A stretch of DNA of 64,000 bases from Granulicella sp. L60 (lineage in GTDB: Bacteria > Acidobacteriota > Terriglobia > Terriglobales > Acidobacteriaceae): positions 1,340,489 through 1,404,488 of the forward strand of contig NZ_LMUR01000018.1 of assembly GCF_009765825.1 (NCBI RefSeq), written 5' to 3'. The position numbers and the translations under genes are program-made. A model generated the notes under the pieces. That model saw nothing but the letters and a program-made list of their open reading frames with translations, was not told the origin of the DNA and made no database searches. This document shows positions 8,741 through 17,450 of this stretch, in pieces (within the stretch, counting starts at the first letter, position 1; the number at the start of each line of letters is the position of its first letter).

Positions 8741-9343
8741 ATGCTCTCAGAATGGTCCGTCGAATGTGCTGCTGACGATCCCGTGCTTGTGGTTCCGTGG
8801 TCCGATCCATCGGATGAGGCGGGTGTGCGCCGCTTCATCGACCTGCGTGAGAATCCGTACGATCTGGACCATCTACCCGAGGTGGAACAGCATCCTCCGC
8901 TGATGCATGCGCTGCGTGCGCTGAACGCGGCTCGTTCGCCGGTGTTTACGGCGAAGTGCGATGCGTGGCGGCTTGACGCAGAGGAACTGGAGCAGCTTCG
9001 GCTGAATCTCGACGTGATGGTCGAGGAGGCACCGGCGGGGTTTGCGAGCTACATCGACCTGATCTGGCGGGAGCGGTCGATCTTTGCTTCGTTCCACCAG
9101 CAGGAGCAGATGCTGCACCGGCTGACTCGGCATGCGACGCTGCGGGAGTATCCGTACGCGATGCTGGACTGCGTGATTCGTCCGGCGATGGTGGACCTGA
9201 CCGGGCCGCCGCAGGAGGGGTTTGCCGTGAGCCTGTATGTCAAGGCGGTGGGGCATGACCCGCAGAGCGCGGAGGAGAACTGGGCTGCGGCGCTGGATGC
9301 TGTGGTCGGCCTGCTTCGGAGCAAGGAGCTGGCGTTCGGTTAA
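8741..9343 (+). CDS. Conserved hypothetical protein, 200 aa
   Basis: Soluble, acidic protein without signal peptide or membrane helix. Notable stretches are LVVPWSDPSDEAG with FIDLRENPYDLDHLPEVEQH at the N-terminus and GFASYIDLIWRERSIFASFH in the middle. Codon use matches neighbours. I do not recognise the family; it behaves like a lineage-restricted protein. It is monocistronic. Confidence 0.75.
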   Translation: MLSEWSVECAADDPVLVVPWSDPSDEAGVRRFIDLRENPYDLDHLPEVEQHPPLMHALRALNAARSPVFTAKCDAWRLDAEELEQLRLNLDVMVEEAPAGFASYIDLIWRERSIFASFHQQEQMLHRLTRHATLREYPYAMLDCVIRPAMVDLTGPPQEGFAVSLYVKAVGHDPQSAEENWAAALDAVVGLLRSKELAFG

Positions 9344-9697
9344 CTTGTTCGTTGGTGGGAACCCCCTCCCCTGGGGGTGGGTGTGGCTAAATTTCTTCCT
9401 TTCAGCGAGATGCGAAAATCGGTGCTTGCAAAATTTTATAAACAAAGGACTTATAGCTAAATATTTCCAGAATAAGGAGTTACGCTTAATCAGCGGTTCG
9501 TGGGTGGGTTGCTGGCCGAAGTTTGAACTCTGTATCTATTATTGCAGTTGGACAGGAACTAGTACGCAACGTGAATCTCCGCGGCTGGCGCGGGTTTTCG
9601 ATGGTTTGGGGGTTGACAGGATTTTTTCGGGTGTCGTTCCTTTTGCGGCAACTCCCGGTTGTTGGGGTTACCCGCTACAATCGGAAGAGGCGCGTTC
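9344..9697. other. Gene-free region with interspersed-repeat-like sequence
   Basis: Starts with a C/G hairpin (ACCCCC, loop, GGGGGT around 9359-9377) followed by an A/T-rich stretch containing GCAAAATTTTATAAAC, CTTATAGC and AATAAGGAG. This looks like an interspersed element rather than coding DNA. A TACAAT at 9676-9681 is placed as the -10 of the following tRNA, but no good -35 was found. Confidence 0.4.
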
Positions 9698-9774
9698 GGG
9701 CGAGTAGCTCAATTGGATAGAGCATCAGCCTTCTAAGCTGACGGTTGCAGGTTCGAGCCCTGCCTCGCTCACCA
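9698..9774 (+). tRNA. tRNA-Arg (anticodon TCT)
   Basis: 77 nt with encoded CCA. Acceptor GGGCGAG/CTCGCTC (one G-T pair), anticodon stem TCAGC/GCTGA with loop CTTCTAA giving TCT, which reads AGA. Confidence 0.97.
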
Positions 9775-9805
9775 CATCATCCTGGATATTGCGCCGGTCT
9801 TTGTG

Positions 9806-10075
9806 GGCTGTGGCAAAGAAGGCATATCCCAGGGGCTGAAGCCCCCCATTTCTGGTGGAACTGGGAGGCCAAGGATAAAGCCTTGGGCTATCTCAAAAGC
9901 AAAAGCGTTAAGGCCTAAGGCTTTGCTTTGGGGTGGCTGGAAGTGCTCTAAAGGCCTCGGTGGATTTCGGGCGCTCGTGACGCTGCTCCTCTTTCAAAGA
10001 TGGCTATCCCGTTTGAGGAAGAACAGACAAGGCAGAAGCAGATCCCTGCGGGATGACAAACAAAAGGGCTAAAAC
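9806..10075. repeat. Cluster of short palindromes (intergenic repeat tract)
   Basis: Several hairpin units in a row: GGGGCT-GA-AGCCCC (9832-9845), CCAAGG-ATAAAG-CCTTGG (9869-9886), an AAGGCC-rich stretch near 9910-9960, and GATCCCTGCGGGATGAC followed by AAACAAAAGGG (10041-10069). The last unit recurs in altered form at 12657-12690. The region lies between tRNA-Arg and the MFS gene end and carries no gene. Confidence 0.6.
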
Positions 10076-10122
10076 AAAGGGACAAAGCAAAGGGCAAGGC
10101 AGAAGAGCTAAGGGCTTCTGTT

Positions 10123-11358
10123 TTAGGCTTCGAGGAGGGCGTCTTTGGCGGGAATGTGGTTGTGGTCGTCGATGCCGCGGCGGCCGGTGGCGTGGACGAG
10201 GGCGGCGAGGGTGATGAGGCCGAGGGCTAGGCCGGAGACGCCGTTCCACTGCCAGTGCTGCCAGATGACGGTGGCGAGGGCTGATCCGATGGCGGCACCG
10301 CTGAAGTAGATGGTCATGTAGACGGTGTTGAGGCGGCTGCGGGCGGAGGGGACGAGGCCGAAGATGCGGGTCTGGTTGGCGACCTGGGTCATCTGCGCGC
10401 CCATGTCGAGGATGACGACGCCGATGACGAGGGCGATGATGTGGAGGGTCATGGAGGCGTGGGCGGCGACCGATCCCCAGAGCATGAGGTAGGAGCCGGC
10501 GAGGAGGGCGATGCCGACGGAGATGACCCAGCGGGAGCCGTGCTTGTCGGAGAGGCGTCCGGCGAGCGGGGCGACGAGTGCTCCGGCTGCGCCGACGACG
10601 CCGAAGGTTCCGGCGACGCCTGCGCCGAGGCCGTATTGAGAGTGGAGGAGGAAGGCCAGGGTGGTCCAGAAGCAGCTGAAGGAGGCGAAGACGAGGCCGC
10701 CGACGATAGAGGATTCGCGCAGCAGGGGCTGGGTGCGGATGAGCGTCCAGAGGGAGCGCATGGCGTCGCTGTAGTGGAGCTTCTGCTTGGGCGGGAGGAC
10801 GGGCATCATCTTCCAGATGAGGGGAACGAAGGCGGCGTTCATGACGGCGGCGACGATGAAGACGAGGCGCCAGTCGCGGAGGGCGCTGACCCAGCCGGCG
10901 AAGGTGCGGGCGAGAAGGATTCCGAGGAGGAGGCCGGTCATGACGGTGCCGATGGCGCGGCCGCGTTGCTCGTGGGAGACGAGGTCGGGCGCGATGGGCA
11001 GGGCGACGTGGGTGACGGAGGCGAAGAGGCCGATGAGGACGCTGCCGGCGATGAGGAGGGTGAGGTTGGGGGCGACGGAGACCAGAAGCAGGGCGATGGC
11101 GACCGCGGCGTACATCTTCATCATGAGGGAGCGTCGCTCGAGGACGTCGCCGAGGGGGACGAAGGTGAGCAGGCCGACGGCGTAGCCTACCTGGGTGGCG
11201 ACGGCGACGAAGCCGATGCTTCCGGCGGTGACGTGGAAGGAGTGAGCCATCTCGAGGAGCAGAGGCTGGTTGTAGTACATGGTGGAGACGCCGACGGCGC
11301 AGGCCAGTCCGAGGAAGGAGAGCGGGGCGCGGGGAGCGGATGTGGGGGGATTGGTCAT
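10123..11358 (-). CDS. MFS transporter
   Basis: 411 residues, about twelve transmembrane helices. MFS signature between helices 2 and 3 is FVPLGDVLERRSLM; the matching loop of the second half is LAGRLSDKHGSRW. Opening text STMYYNQPLLLEMA is typical of a group of drug/sugar-efflux-like MFS members. Likely an inner-membrane proton-coupled exporter; substrate cannot be told. Upstream of the ATG is a short gap before the remnant permease, so it is probably a separate unit. Confidence 0.9.
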   Translation of the reverse strand: MTNPPTSAPRAPLSFLGLACAVGVSTMYYNQPLLLEMAHSFHVTAGSIGFVAVATQVGYAVGLLTFVPLGDVLERRSLMMKMYAAVAIALLLVSVAPNLTLLIAGSVLIGLFASVTHVALPIAPDLVSHEQRGRAIGTVMTGLLLGILLARTFAGWVSALRDWRLVFIVAAVMNAAFVPLIWKMMPVLPPKQKLHYSDAMRSLWTLIRTQPLLRESSIVGGLVFASFSCFWTTLAFLLHSQYGLGAGVAGTFGVVGAAGALVAPLAGRLSDKHGSRWVISVGIALLAGSYLMLWGSVAAHASMTLHIIALVIGVVILDMGAQMTQVANQTRIFGLVPSARSRLNTVYMTIYFSGAAIGSALATVIWQHWQWNGVSGLALGLITLAALVHATGRRGIDDHNHIPAKDALLEA

Positions 11359-11418
11359 ACCAGTAGGTCTCTCTCTAGTGTAGAGCCTCTGGCAAGTGTG
11401 GGCGATTTTTGGGTGGGT

Positions 11419-12103
11419 TTACTCTTCACGGAGGAGCATGGAGGTGTCTACGGAGAGGGCGCGCTGGGCGGGGATCCAGGTGGCGGCTAGCCCGAGGAGT
11501 GCCATGGCGAGGATGATGGCGGTGAGGACGAGCGGGTCGCGGGGGGTCGCCTGAGAGACGATGGAGGCGAGTACGCGGCTGGCGAGGACTCTGAGGATCA
11601 GGCCTGCGGCTGAGCCGAATGCCATGAGTTTGAAGGCGCGGCCGAGGGCGGCGTGGAGGACTTCGGATCGCTGGGCTCCGAGGGCTACGCGGATGCCGAG
11701 TTCGCGGCGGCGTTTGCTGACGGAGTAGGCGGCGATGCCGAAGATGGCGGTGATCGACAGCATGGCGCCCATGATGCCGAGGACGCCAAGGGAGATGGTT
11801 GCCATGCGGGGGCCAAAGAGGAGGGCGTCGAGTGCGGCGTAGCGGGTCTGGATGCCGACGGGCAGGGCGGGGTCGAGGTTGCGGAGGGTGCTGCGGATGG
11901 CGGCTTCGACCTGCTGGGGGTCGCGGCTGGAGCGCACGACGAAGTAGCTCTGGCTGGCGGGGAACTGAAGGATGGGCGGTGCGCTCGAGATCGTCGGCGC
12001 GGTGCTGGATGTGCGAGCGGAGTTCATCGTCCATCTCGCTGTTGACCTGGGAGCGGTGGAAGAGCGTGGAGGTGAGGGAGCGAAGAGAGTCGATGAGTCT
12101 CAT
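11419..12103 (-). pseudogene. Remnant of acidobacterial orphan ABC permease (MacB/FtsX type)
   Basis: Only the two ends of an 800-residue-class permease survive. Reading from 12103, the start MRLIDSLRSLTSTLFHRSQV with NSEMDDELRSHIQHRADDLE is the characteristic N-terminal tail of these proteins. After about 40 codons the frame breaks near 11975-11995, and a different frame carries only the last domain: YFVVRSSRDPQQVEAAIRST, KRRRELGIRVALGA, then a closing TWIPAQRAL segment. All of the first membrane unit and most of the periplasmic domain are missing. An internal deletion with frame change is the simplest reading. Its ATG overlaps the stop of the PadR gene. Confidence 0.8.
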
Positions 12104-12441
12104 ATTTCCTCCGGTTGCACGGCGAGTGCGCTTGCGATGGCGGTGGCAAGGCGGTTCCAGCTGTCGGTCTCTTCGCGCAGGCGCTTTTGATCTGCGGTGG
12201 TCAGCTCGTAGAAGCGGGCACGGCGATTGTTCTCTGAGGTTCCCCAGGTGGCTTTGAGGAGGCCCTGGCGCAGGAGGCGAAAGAGGCCGGGATAGAGCGC
12301 GCCCTGCTCGATGAGGAGTGCGCCGTCGGAGATCTGTTCGATGCGCAGGAGAACGCCGTAGCCGTGCAGGCGTCCGAGAGAGACGGCTCTCAGGATGAGG
12401 AGATCGAGGGTTCCGGGAAGAAGCTGAGCCTGGGTGGTCAC
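12100..12441 (-). CDS. PadR-family transcriptional regulator
   Basis: 113 residues. LLPGTLDLLILRAVSLGRLH then GYGVLLRIEQIS, the winged-helix EQGALYPGLFRLLRQGLL and FYELTTADQKRL are the standard PadR blocks, with a short C-terminal helix for dimerisation. Such regulators commonly precede orphan ABC permease genes in Acidobacteriota and repress them. Here the regulator is intact, overlaps the permease start by ATGA, but its target gene has collapsed. Confidence 0.92.
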   Translation of the reverse strand: MTTQAQLLPGTLDLLILRAVSLGRLHGYGVLLRIEQISDGALLIEQGALYPGLFRLLRQGLLKATWGTSENNRRARFYELTTADQKRLREETDSWNRLATAIASALAVQPEEI

Positions 12442-12915
12442 GTACTCTCCTAAGTTGATCAGGAGACTAAGCCTGCTTCCCTAAGCTGTCAGGGAGAGTT
12501 TTTGGGGTGTTTTTGGGTAAAAGCGGGCTGGCGATGGCGATTTTGGGTGAGCGGCGGCTCAATCGATTGAATCGAAAGAGCTGGAGTGGCTTGGGGGGAG
12601 GGGTTGGGTCGGGTGCCTTTTATGGCGATTTGCTTGATGGTGGAGAGACTGCAAACGCAGATTCCCTTCGGAATGACAAACCAAAAAGGCAAGACGGCTC
12701 TACACCACTGCGGCATTGCTCTAGGTGGTATCGACCTATGGAACGATACGGGGCTGTCCCGGATGTGGTGCGAGATGAGGAGAGAGTATTGGCACGTTGA
12801 GGGTCTGGCAGGTCCTTCAACTGCGCCTCTCGCGATGAAACTGCGAGAGGCTCCCCTCAGGATGACACTTCTATATCCATCCATCACGGACGCTCAGGCT
12901 ATATGTCGATACTGC
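12442..12915. repeat. Intergenic tract with two interspersed repeat units
   Basis: At 12657-12690 there is GCAGATTCCCTTCGGAATG followed by ACAAACCAAAAAGGC, a diverged copy of the unit at 10039-10069. At 12825-12851 a perfect 9-bp hairpin (GCCTCTCGC/GCGAGAGGC) is followed by CTCCCCTCAGGATGACA, whose complement resembles the GTCATCCTGAG unit found inside the nrdJ gene. No convincing coding region. Confidence 0.55.
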
Positions 12916-14082
12916 CTAGGACTTGCCGAGGGTGAGTTTGGCGATGGTGGCGAGTTGCATGAAGGAGGTTCCTTCGTAGATCTTGCCGATCTTGGCGTCG
13001 CGGTAGAGCTTTTCGACGGGGTAGTCCTTGACGAAGCCGGAGCCGCCGAAGACCTCGACGGCGAGGCTGGCGACGCGCTCGGCTACGTGCGAGGCGAAGT
13101 ACTTGCACATGGCGGCTTCTTTGAGGAAGTCGAGCTTTGCGTCTTTGAGACGGGCGGCGTTGTAGACGAGGAGGCGTGCGGCTTCGATGTCGGTGGCCAT
13201 CTCGGCGAGTTGGAACTGCATGGCTTGGAACTCAACCAGCGGTTTGCCGAACTGCTTGCGTTCCCTGGCCCATTTTGCGGCGTGGCCCCATGCTCCCTGG
13301 GCGAGGCCGAGCATCTGGGCGCCGATGCCGATGCGGCCTTCGTTGAGGGTTTCGATGGCGATCTTGTAGCCTTTGCCGGGTTCGCCGATGACCTGCGCGG
13401 CGGGGATGACGCAGTCGTTGAAGATGAGCTCGCAGGTGCTGGAGGCGCGGATGCCGAGCTTGTCCTCTTTTTTGCCGAGGGTGAAGCCGGGAGTGTCGCG
13501 TTCGACGAGGAAGGCGGTGATGCCTTTGTAGCCGGCGGAGGGGTCGATGGTGGCGAAGACGATGAAGAGGCTGGCTTCTTTTGCGTTGGTGATCCAGAGC
13601 TTCTGGCCGTTGAGGACGTAGTCTTCGCCGCGTTTGGTGGCGCGGGTTTGCAGGGCGAAGGCGTCGGAGCCGGAGGAGGCTTCGCTGAGGGCGTAGGAGC
13701 CGATGGTGTCGGTGGCGAGGAGGGTGAGGTATTTTTTCTTCTGCTCGGGGTTGGCCCAGCGGACGAGGGCGTTGATGCAGAGGGTGTTCTGGACGTCCAC
13801 CATGACGCCCACGGAGGGGTCTACTGCGGAGATCTCTTCTACGGCGAGGATGGCCTCGAAGAAGGAGCCGCCGGAGCCGCTGTATTCGTCGGGGATCTCG
13901 ATGCCCATGAGGCCGAGTTCGAAGAGTTTGCGGATGAGGGTGGGGTCCATCTGCTGGGACTCGTCCATGGTGCGGACGAGGGGAGAGATCTGTTCGGTGG
14001 CGAAGCGGCGTACGGTGTCGCGGAAGAGGCGTTCGTCGTCGGTAAGTTGGGTCAGGGCCATGGGTGCTGCGTGTTGCGACAT
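12916..14082 (-). CDS. Acyl-CoA dehydrogenase (short/branched-chain type)
   Basis: 388 residues, the usual length. N-terminal helical domain (LTDDERLFRDTVRRFA), then IEIPDEYSGSGGSFFEAILA, the FAD/acyl-binding YALSEASSGSDAFAL and LWITNA, and C-terminal domain with ERKQFGKPLVEFQAMQFQLA. KIYEGTSFMQL carries the Glu that acts as catalytic base in short/branched-chain enzymes. It oxidises acyl-CoA to enoyl-CoA, passing electrons to ETF, in fatty-acid or branched amino-acid breakdown. Single gene; preceded by a large palindromic element. Confidence 0.95.
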   Translation of the reverse strand: MSQHAAPMALTQLTDDERLFRDTVRRFATEQISPLVRTMDESQQMDPTLIRKLFELGLMGIEIPDEYSGSGGSFFEAILAVEEISAVDPSVGVMVDVQNTLCINALVRWANPEQKKKYLTLLATDTIGSYALSEASSGSDAFALQTRATKRGEDYVLNGQKLWITNAKEASLFIVFATIDPSAGYKGITAFLVERDTPGFTLGKKEDKLGIRASSTCELIFNDCVIPAAQVIGEPGKGYKIAIETLNEGRIGIGAQMLGLAQGAWGHAAKWARERKQFGKPLVEFQAMQFQLAEMATDIEAARLLVYNAARLKDAKLDFLKEAAMCKYFASHVAERVASLAVEVFGGSGFVKDYPVEKLYRDAKIGKIYEGTSFMQLATIAKLTLGKS

Positions 14083-14142
14083 CGATTCACCTCAACGGAT
14101 TTGCGAAAAGGCGAGTCTAGCATCTTCTGTTTGAGGGATGCT

Positions 14143-14334
14143 GTCCTGCCGGACGGGCCGCCTGCTCGGCGGGAGGGGGTTCGCACGCCTTTTTAAGGCT
14201 TCGAGTGGTCCTCCCGTTGGTCGGAGTCATGATTGTGCCGACCATCGGGAGGACTTATGGTGTTTGTTGCGCCACGACCGGTACACGTGCCACGAAGTGA
14301 CCTCTCGCCGAGCAGGCGGCCCGTCCGGCAGGAC
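14143..14334. repeat. Nested palindromic element, copy 1
   Basis: Outer 34-base inverted repeats at 14143-14176 and 14301-14334 differ at one position. Inside, a second pair of 17-base arms at 14208-14224 and 14238-14254 (GTCCTCCCGTTGGTCGG and its near complement) also differs at one position. No coding capacity. The inner core (CCGTTGGTCGG ... CATCGGGAG) is shared with the element at 26404-26553, so this is a family. It separates the acyl-CoA dehydrogenase start from the end of the MerR-TPR gene. Confidence 0.8.
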
Positions 14335-14344
14335 TGAATCTTTT

Positions 14345-15334
14345 CTAGCCTGCGGCTTTTACGCGGCGGCCACGGCGGCTGACGATGGAGAGTTTCTCGG
14401 TGTTGAGGATCTTGCGGGCCTGCTCTTTCGCGTGGTTCGTCCATGGGCCTACAGGGTCGAGGCGGACGTAGGCGAGCCAATGACGGAGTGCGCGGCGGCG
14501 GTGTCCCTGGCGCTCGTAGGCTAGGGCGAGGTTGTAGTGGGCGTCGGCGTACTGCGGGACGAGAGCGACAGCTTTCTGGTAGGAGGCGATGGCTTCGGTG
14601 AGCTGCTGCATCTCGTCGAGCACGTTGCCGAGATCGAAGAAGGCGAGGGCGTACTCGGGGTCGGCGACGGTGGCGCGGCGGTAGAACTGCTCGGCATCGC
14701 GGTACTCGCGCTGGTTGTAGTGGATGGTGCCGAGGTTGATGAGGGCGGGTGCGTGGTCGGGCCGGATGGCGAGGATGACCTGGTAGGCCTCGACGGCGAG
14801 GGGGATGGTGGTGGGGGTCTCTTCGAGCTGGACGGCCTGGAGGAAGAGGTTCTGGACCTGGTTGGCCTGGCGAGCGAGGGCGTCGCCGGTGCCGCCGACG
14901 ACACGCAACTGACGGCCTGGGGTGGTCTCGAAGTCGAAGGCGAGCTGCTGGGTGAGGGGGTCCATGAGCGCGCCGCCGTGACGGAAGCTGAGATGCGAGC
15001 CGCGGCGGACGAAGCTGGTTTCGAGCAGAGGGTTGCGCATGCCGGCGACGCGCTGCATGGCGTCGAAGGAGGCGCGGATGTTCTTTGCGGAGATTCGGGT
15101 GTTGGCCTGGATGTCGCGCAGCTTGCGGAGCTGGCCGAGGGTCTCGAAGGAGTAGTGTTCGCTGGGGGAGATGAGTTCTGCTCGCTCCCACGCCTGAAGC
15201 TGGCGGGTGTGCAAGTGCAGTATCCGGATTACGTCCTGACGACTATATCGTGTCACGTTGGTGTCTCGGTCGGCACCGTTCTGCAGATCTTCCTGCAGAC
15301 TCTTTCTGCAGTATGCCTTTCCACTCCGCGCCAA
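14345..15334 (-). CDS. MerR-type HTH / TPR fusion protein
   Basis: 329 residues. Residues about 28-95 resemble a MerR-type winged helix (RYSRQDVIRILHLHTRQLQA, then YSFETLGQLRKLRDI). A linker leads to three or so tetratricopeptide repeats at about 180-290: ALINLGTIHYNQREYRDAEQ, ALAFFDLGNVLDEMQQLTEA, DAHYNLALAYERQGHRRRAL. The TPR end could bind protein partners while the HTH binds DNA. Start uncertain: an in-frame alternative would drop the first 25 residues. No operon partner; a single gene with the palindromic element downstream. Confidence 0.8.
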   Translation of the reverse strand: MARSGKAYCRKSLQEDLQNGADRDTNVTRYSRQDVIRILHLHTRQLQAWERAELISPSEHYSFETLGQLRKLRDIQANTRISAKNIRASFDAMQRVAGMRNPLLETSFVRRGSHLSFRHGGALMDPLTQQLAFDFETTPGRQLRVVGGTGDALARQANQVQNLFLQAVQLEETPTTIPLAVEAYQVILAIRPDHAPALINLGTIHYNQREYRDAEQFYRRATVADPEYALAFFDLGNVLDEMQQLTEAIASYQKAVALVPQYADAHYNLALAYERQGHRRRALRHWLAYVRLDPVGPWTNHAKEQARKILNTEKLSIVSRRGRRVKAAG

Positions 15335-15471
15335 TCAAGCCCTAATCGTACCCAGATCATCAGATAACCGTGGATAACTTGTACCAAACGTGGTTCGGAC
15401 GCGTGTTTGGAGGGGTTGGCTGCGTGAAGAGAGCGTGAATGCACTGTTTGCGGTGCTTTGGTTGAGACGAA

Positions 15472-15492
15472 GAAAAGCCCCGTTGCCGGGGC
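15472..15492 (-). terminator. Probable terminator after the DUF892 gene
   Basis: GCCCCG-TTGC-CGGGGC hairpin (15477-15492); read on the minus strand it is followed by TTTTCTT. It lies 28 bp beyond the stop of the DUF892 gene. Confidence 0.6.
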
Positions 15493-15519
15493 CATTTTGG
15501 GACTAGATCAGCGTGGTGA

Positions 15520-16107
15520 CTAGCTTGCGCGTTTCTTGAGGTCGGGTGCGGCTTTCTTTTCGTCTTCCTTGCTCTTCTGCGCGGAGTACTTCTCTTTGGC
15601 CGACTTCGGCTTCTTTGGTTCTTCGGGCTGCTGGGCGCTCTCCTTCAAGATGGGCTGCGCTGCGGCGGTGATCTTGTTTGCGGCGGCGAGCTCTTCGTTC
15701 ATGTTCTCGGTGAGGAGGCTGACGGCGGTGGAAAGGCCGAGGGTCTTGGCCATTGCGATGCAGGCCTGGTAGCCGGCGATCTCGTAGTGCTCGGTGCGGA
15801 GTGCGGCGCCGATGAGGCCGGAGTCGAAGGAGGCGCCGGTCTCGTCTTTTTCGAGAGCTTCCTTGCCCTCTTCGATGACGCCTTCCATGCCGTTGCAGTG
15901 CTGGCCGGTGGGCTTCTCTTCTAGCTCCGCGAAGACCTGCTTGAGACGCTCGACCTGACCTTTGGTCTCTTCGAGGTGAGCGGTGAAGAGCTGCTTGAGA
16001 GTTGGATTTTTCGCACCCTTGGCGAGCTTCGGCAGCGCCTTGACGAGCTGATTTTCCGCGCTGTACATGTCCCGCAGTTCATCGAGTAAAACATCCTTGA
16101 GTGCCAT
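15520..16107 (-). CDS. DUF892 (YciE-type) ferritin-like protein
   Basis: 195 residues from ATG 16107, chosen because AAAGGAG is about ten bases upstream; a longer frame to 16185 lacks such a site. Four-helix bundle with FLDEL-type opening (VLLDELRDMYSAENQLVKAL), FTAHLEETKGQVERL and ALRTEHYEIAGYQACI, carrying the Glu/His metal-ligand pattern. YciE-type proteins are linked to osmotic or oxidative stress. The C-terminal 40 residues are Lys/Glu/Pro rich and look disordered. Confidence 0.9.
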   Translation of the reverse strand: MALKDVLLDELRDMYSAENQLVKALPKLAKGAKNPTLKQLFTAHLEETKGQVERLKQVFAELEEKPTGQHCNGMEGVIEEGKEALEKDETGASFDSGLIGAALRTEHYEIAGYQACIAMAKTLGLSTAVSLLTENMNEELAAANKITAAAQPILKESAQQPEEPKKPKSAKEKYSAQKSKEDEKKAAPDLKKRAS

Positions 16108-16283
16108 GACCGTTGAATCTCCTTTGTTGGATCTGGATTCGCGTGGCCTGGGTGCCGACGTCGTGAATCTGGATATAGGAGACAAATGGGGGCGTGGCAG
16201 TTGGCCCGATGTGAATTTTATTAATGAATAGAGGCGGGTCGTTGGTGGAGCGGACGGGATTGTTGATGACGCTGGAAAACCGG

Positions 16284-17450
16284 CTAGGATATGGCCGGCT
16301 CTCCTGCAAGGAACGTTTGCACGACCTGGGCCGAAGGGGAGAGGACGGTGATGTTGGCGACGCGCGCCTCTTCGAGGGTTCCCCAGGCGTCGGCGATGCC
16401 CATCATCTGCGAGGGGTTTCTGGAGGCGGCAGCGACGGCGATGGGGAGGGTTGCGCCGGTGAACTCCATGAAGTTTTGTACGCCGCGGTCGAGCGTTAGC
16501 ACGCTGCCTGCGAGGGTGCCGTGGGAGGTGCAGCGTCCGTCGAGAACTTCGACCTGCATGCCGCCGAGCATGTAGGTGCCGTTGGGCATGCCGGTTGCGC
16601 TCATGCCATCTGTAACCAGCATGGTTCGCGACGCGCCCTTGGCTTTGAAGAAGAGCCGGACCATGAGGGGATCGACGTGGATGCCGTCGCAGATGATCTC
16701 GGCGAAGAGCTCCTGCTTGTCGAGGACGTAGGCGGCGATGCCGGGTTCGCGGTGGTCGAGGGCGCGCATGGCGTTGAAGGTGTGGGTGGCGGAGCGGGCG
16801 CCGGCGAGGAAGCCTGCCTCGGCTTCGCAGACCATGGCGTCGCTGTGGCCCATGCTGCAGCGGACGCCGAGGCTGGTGGCGTGGGCGATGAGTTCGGAGG
16901 CGCAGGGGAGTTCGGGAGCGATCGTCATCAGGCGAATCTGGCCCTCGGCTGCCTGCCAGAAGCGGTCGAAGAGGTCGATGGACGGAGCCTGGAGCAGGCC
17001 GTCGGTGTGGACTCCGCGCTTTCTGTGGGAGAGAAACGGGCCTTCGAGGTGGACTCCGAGGGGCGTTGCGCGGGTGGAGGGATTGTTTCGCGCTTTTTGA
17101 ATCTCAGTGGCGAGGCCGGAGAGGGCGCGCAGGGTTTCGTCGCGGGGAGAGGTGACCGTGGTGGGAAGGTAGGCGCCGACGCCGCGGGTGGAGAGGAACT
17201 CTCCGATGATCTGGAGCGCCTGCGGAGTCGCCTCCATGACGTCGTGTCCGGCGCAGCCGTGAATGTGGATGTCGAAGTAGGAGGGGACGAGGGTGGCGTC
17301 GGGAAAGCGATGGGTCGCCGGGGCGGTGTGGTGGCTGGCCGGGTCGAGGCTCTCGATGGAGCGGATGCAACCGTCTTCGATGCTGACGAGCGGATACTCC
17401 ACCACGTTGTCTCCACGGAGGAGTCGTCGCGCTGCTATCGTACGGATCAT
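16284..17450 (-). CDS. nagA: N-acetylglucosamine-6-phosphate deacetylase
   Basis: 388 residues from ATG 17450 (AAAGGG upstream). Amidohydrolase barrel: metal motif DIHIHG with His62/His64, HLEGPFLSHRKRGVH, CSMGHSDA, ATHTFNAM, and VTDGMSATGMPNGTY near the end with the catalytic Asp. It removes acetate from GlcNAc-6-phosphate to give glucosamine-6-phosphate. Divergent from a SIS-domain sugar-phosphate gene, which fits the next step (deamination/isomerisation) of amino-sugar use. A frame extends upstream to 17747 but that part has no domain match. Confidence 0.93.
   Translation of the reverse strand: MIRTIAARRLLRGDNVVEYPLVSIEDGCIRSIESLDPASHHTAPATHRFPDATLVPSYFDIHIHGCAGHDVMEATPQALQIIGEFLSTRGVGAYLPTTVTSPRDETLRALSGLATEIQKARNNPSTRATPLGVHLEGPFLSHRKRGVHTDGLLQAPSIDLFDRFWQAAEGQIRLMTIAPELPCASELIAHATSLGVRCSMGHSDAMVCEAEAGFLAGARSATHTFNAMRALDHREPGIAAYVLDKQELFAEIICDGIHVDPLMVRLFFKAKGASRTMLVTDGMSATGMPNGTYMLGGMQVEVLDGRCTSHGTLAGSVLTLDRGVQNFMEFTGATLPIAVAAASRNPSQMMGIADAWGTLEEARVANITVLSPSAQVVQTFLAGEPAIS

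Noticed and set aside
9613..9641. TTGACA as -35 of a promoter for tRNA-Arg
   Set aside because: No -10 at proper spacing, and the only TACAAT is too far downstream.
10441..11490. 349-codon plus-strand frame opposite the MFS gene
   Set aside because: Acidic low-complexity mirror of a clear membrane transporter.
12586..14196. Long plus-strand open frame of over 500 codons
   Set aside because: It is the antisense shadow of the acyl-CoA dehydrogenase; composition is Gly/Glu/Val-rich mirror sequence with no domain.
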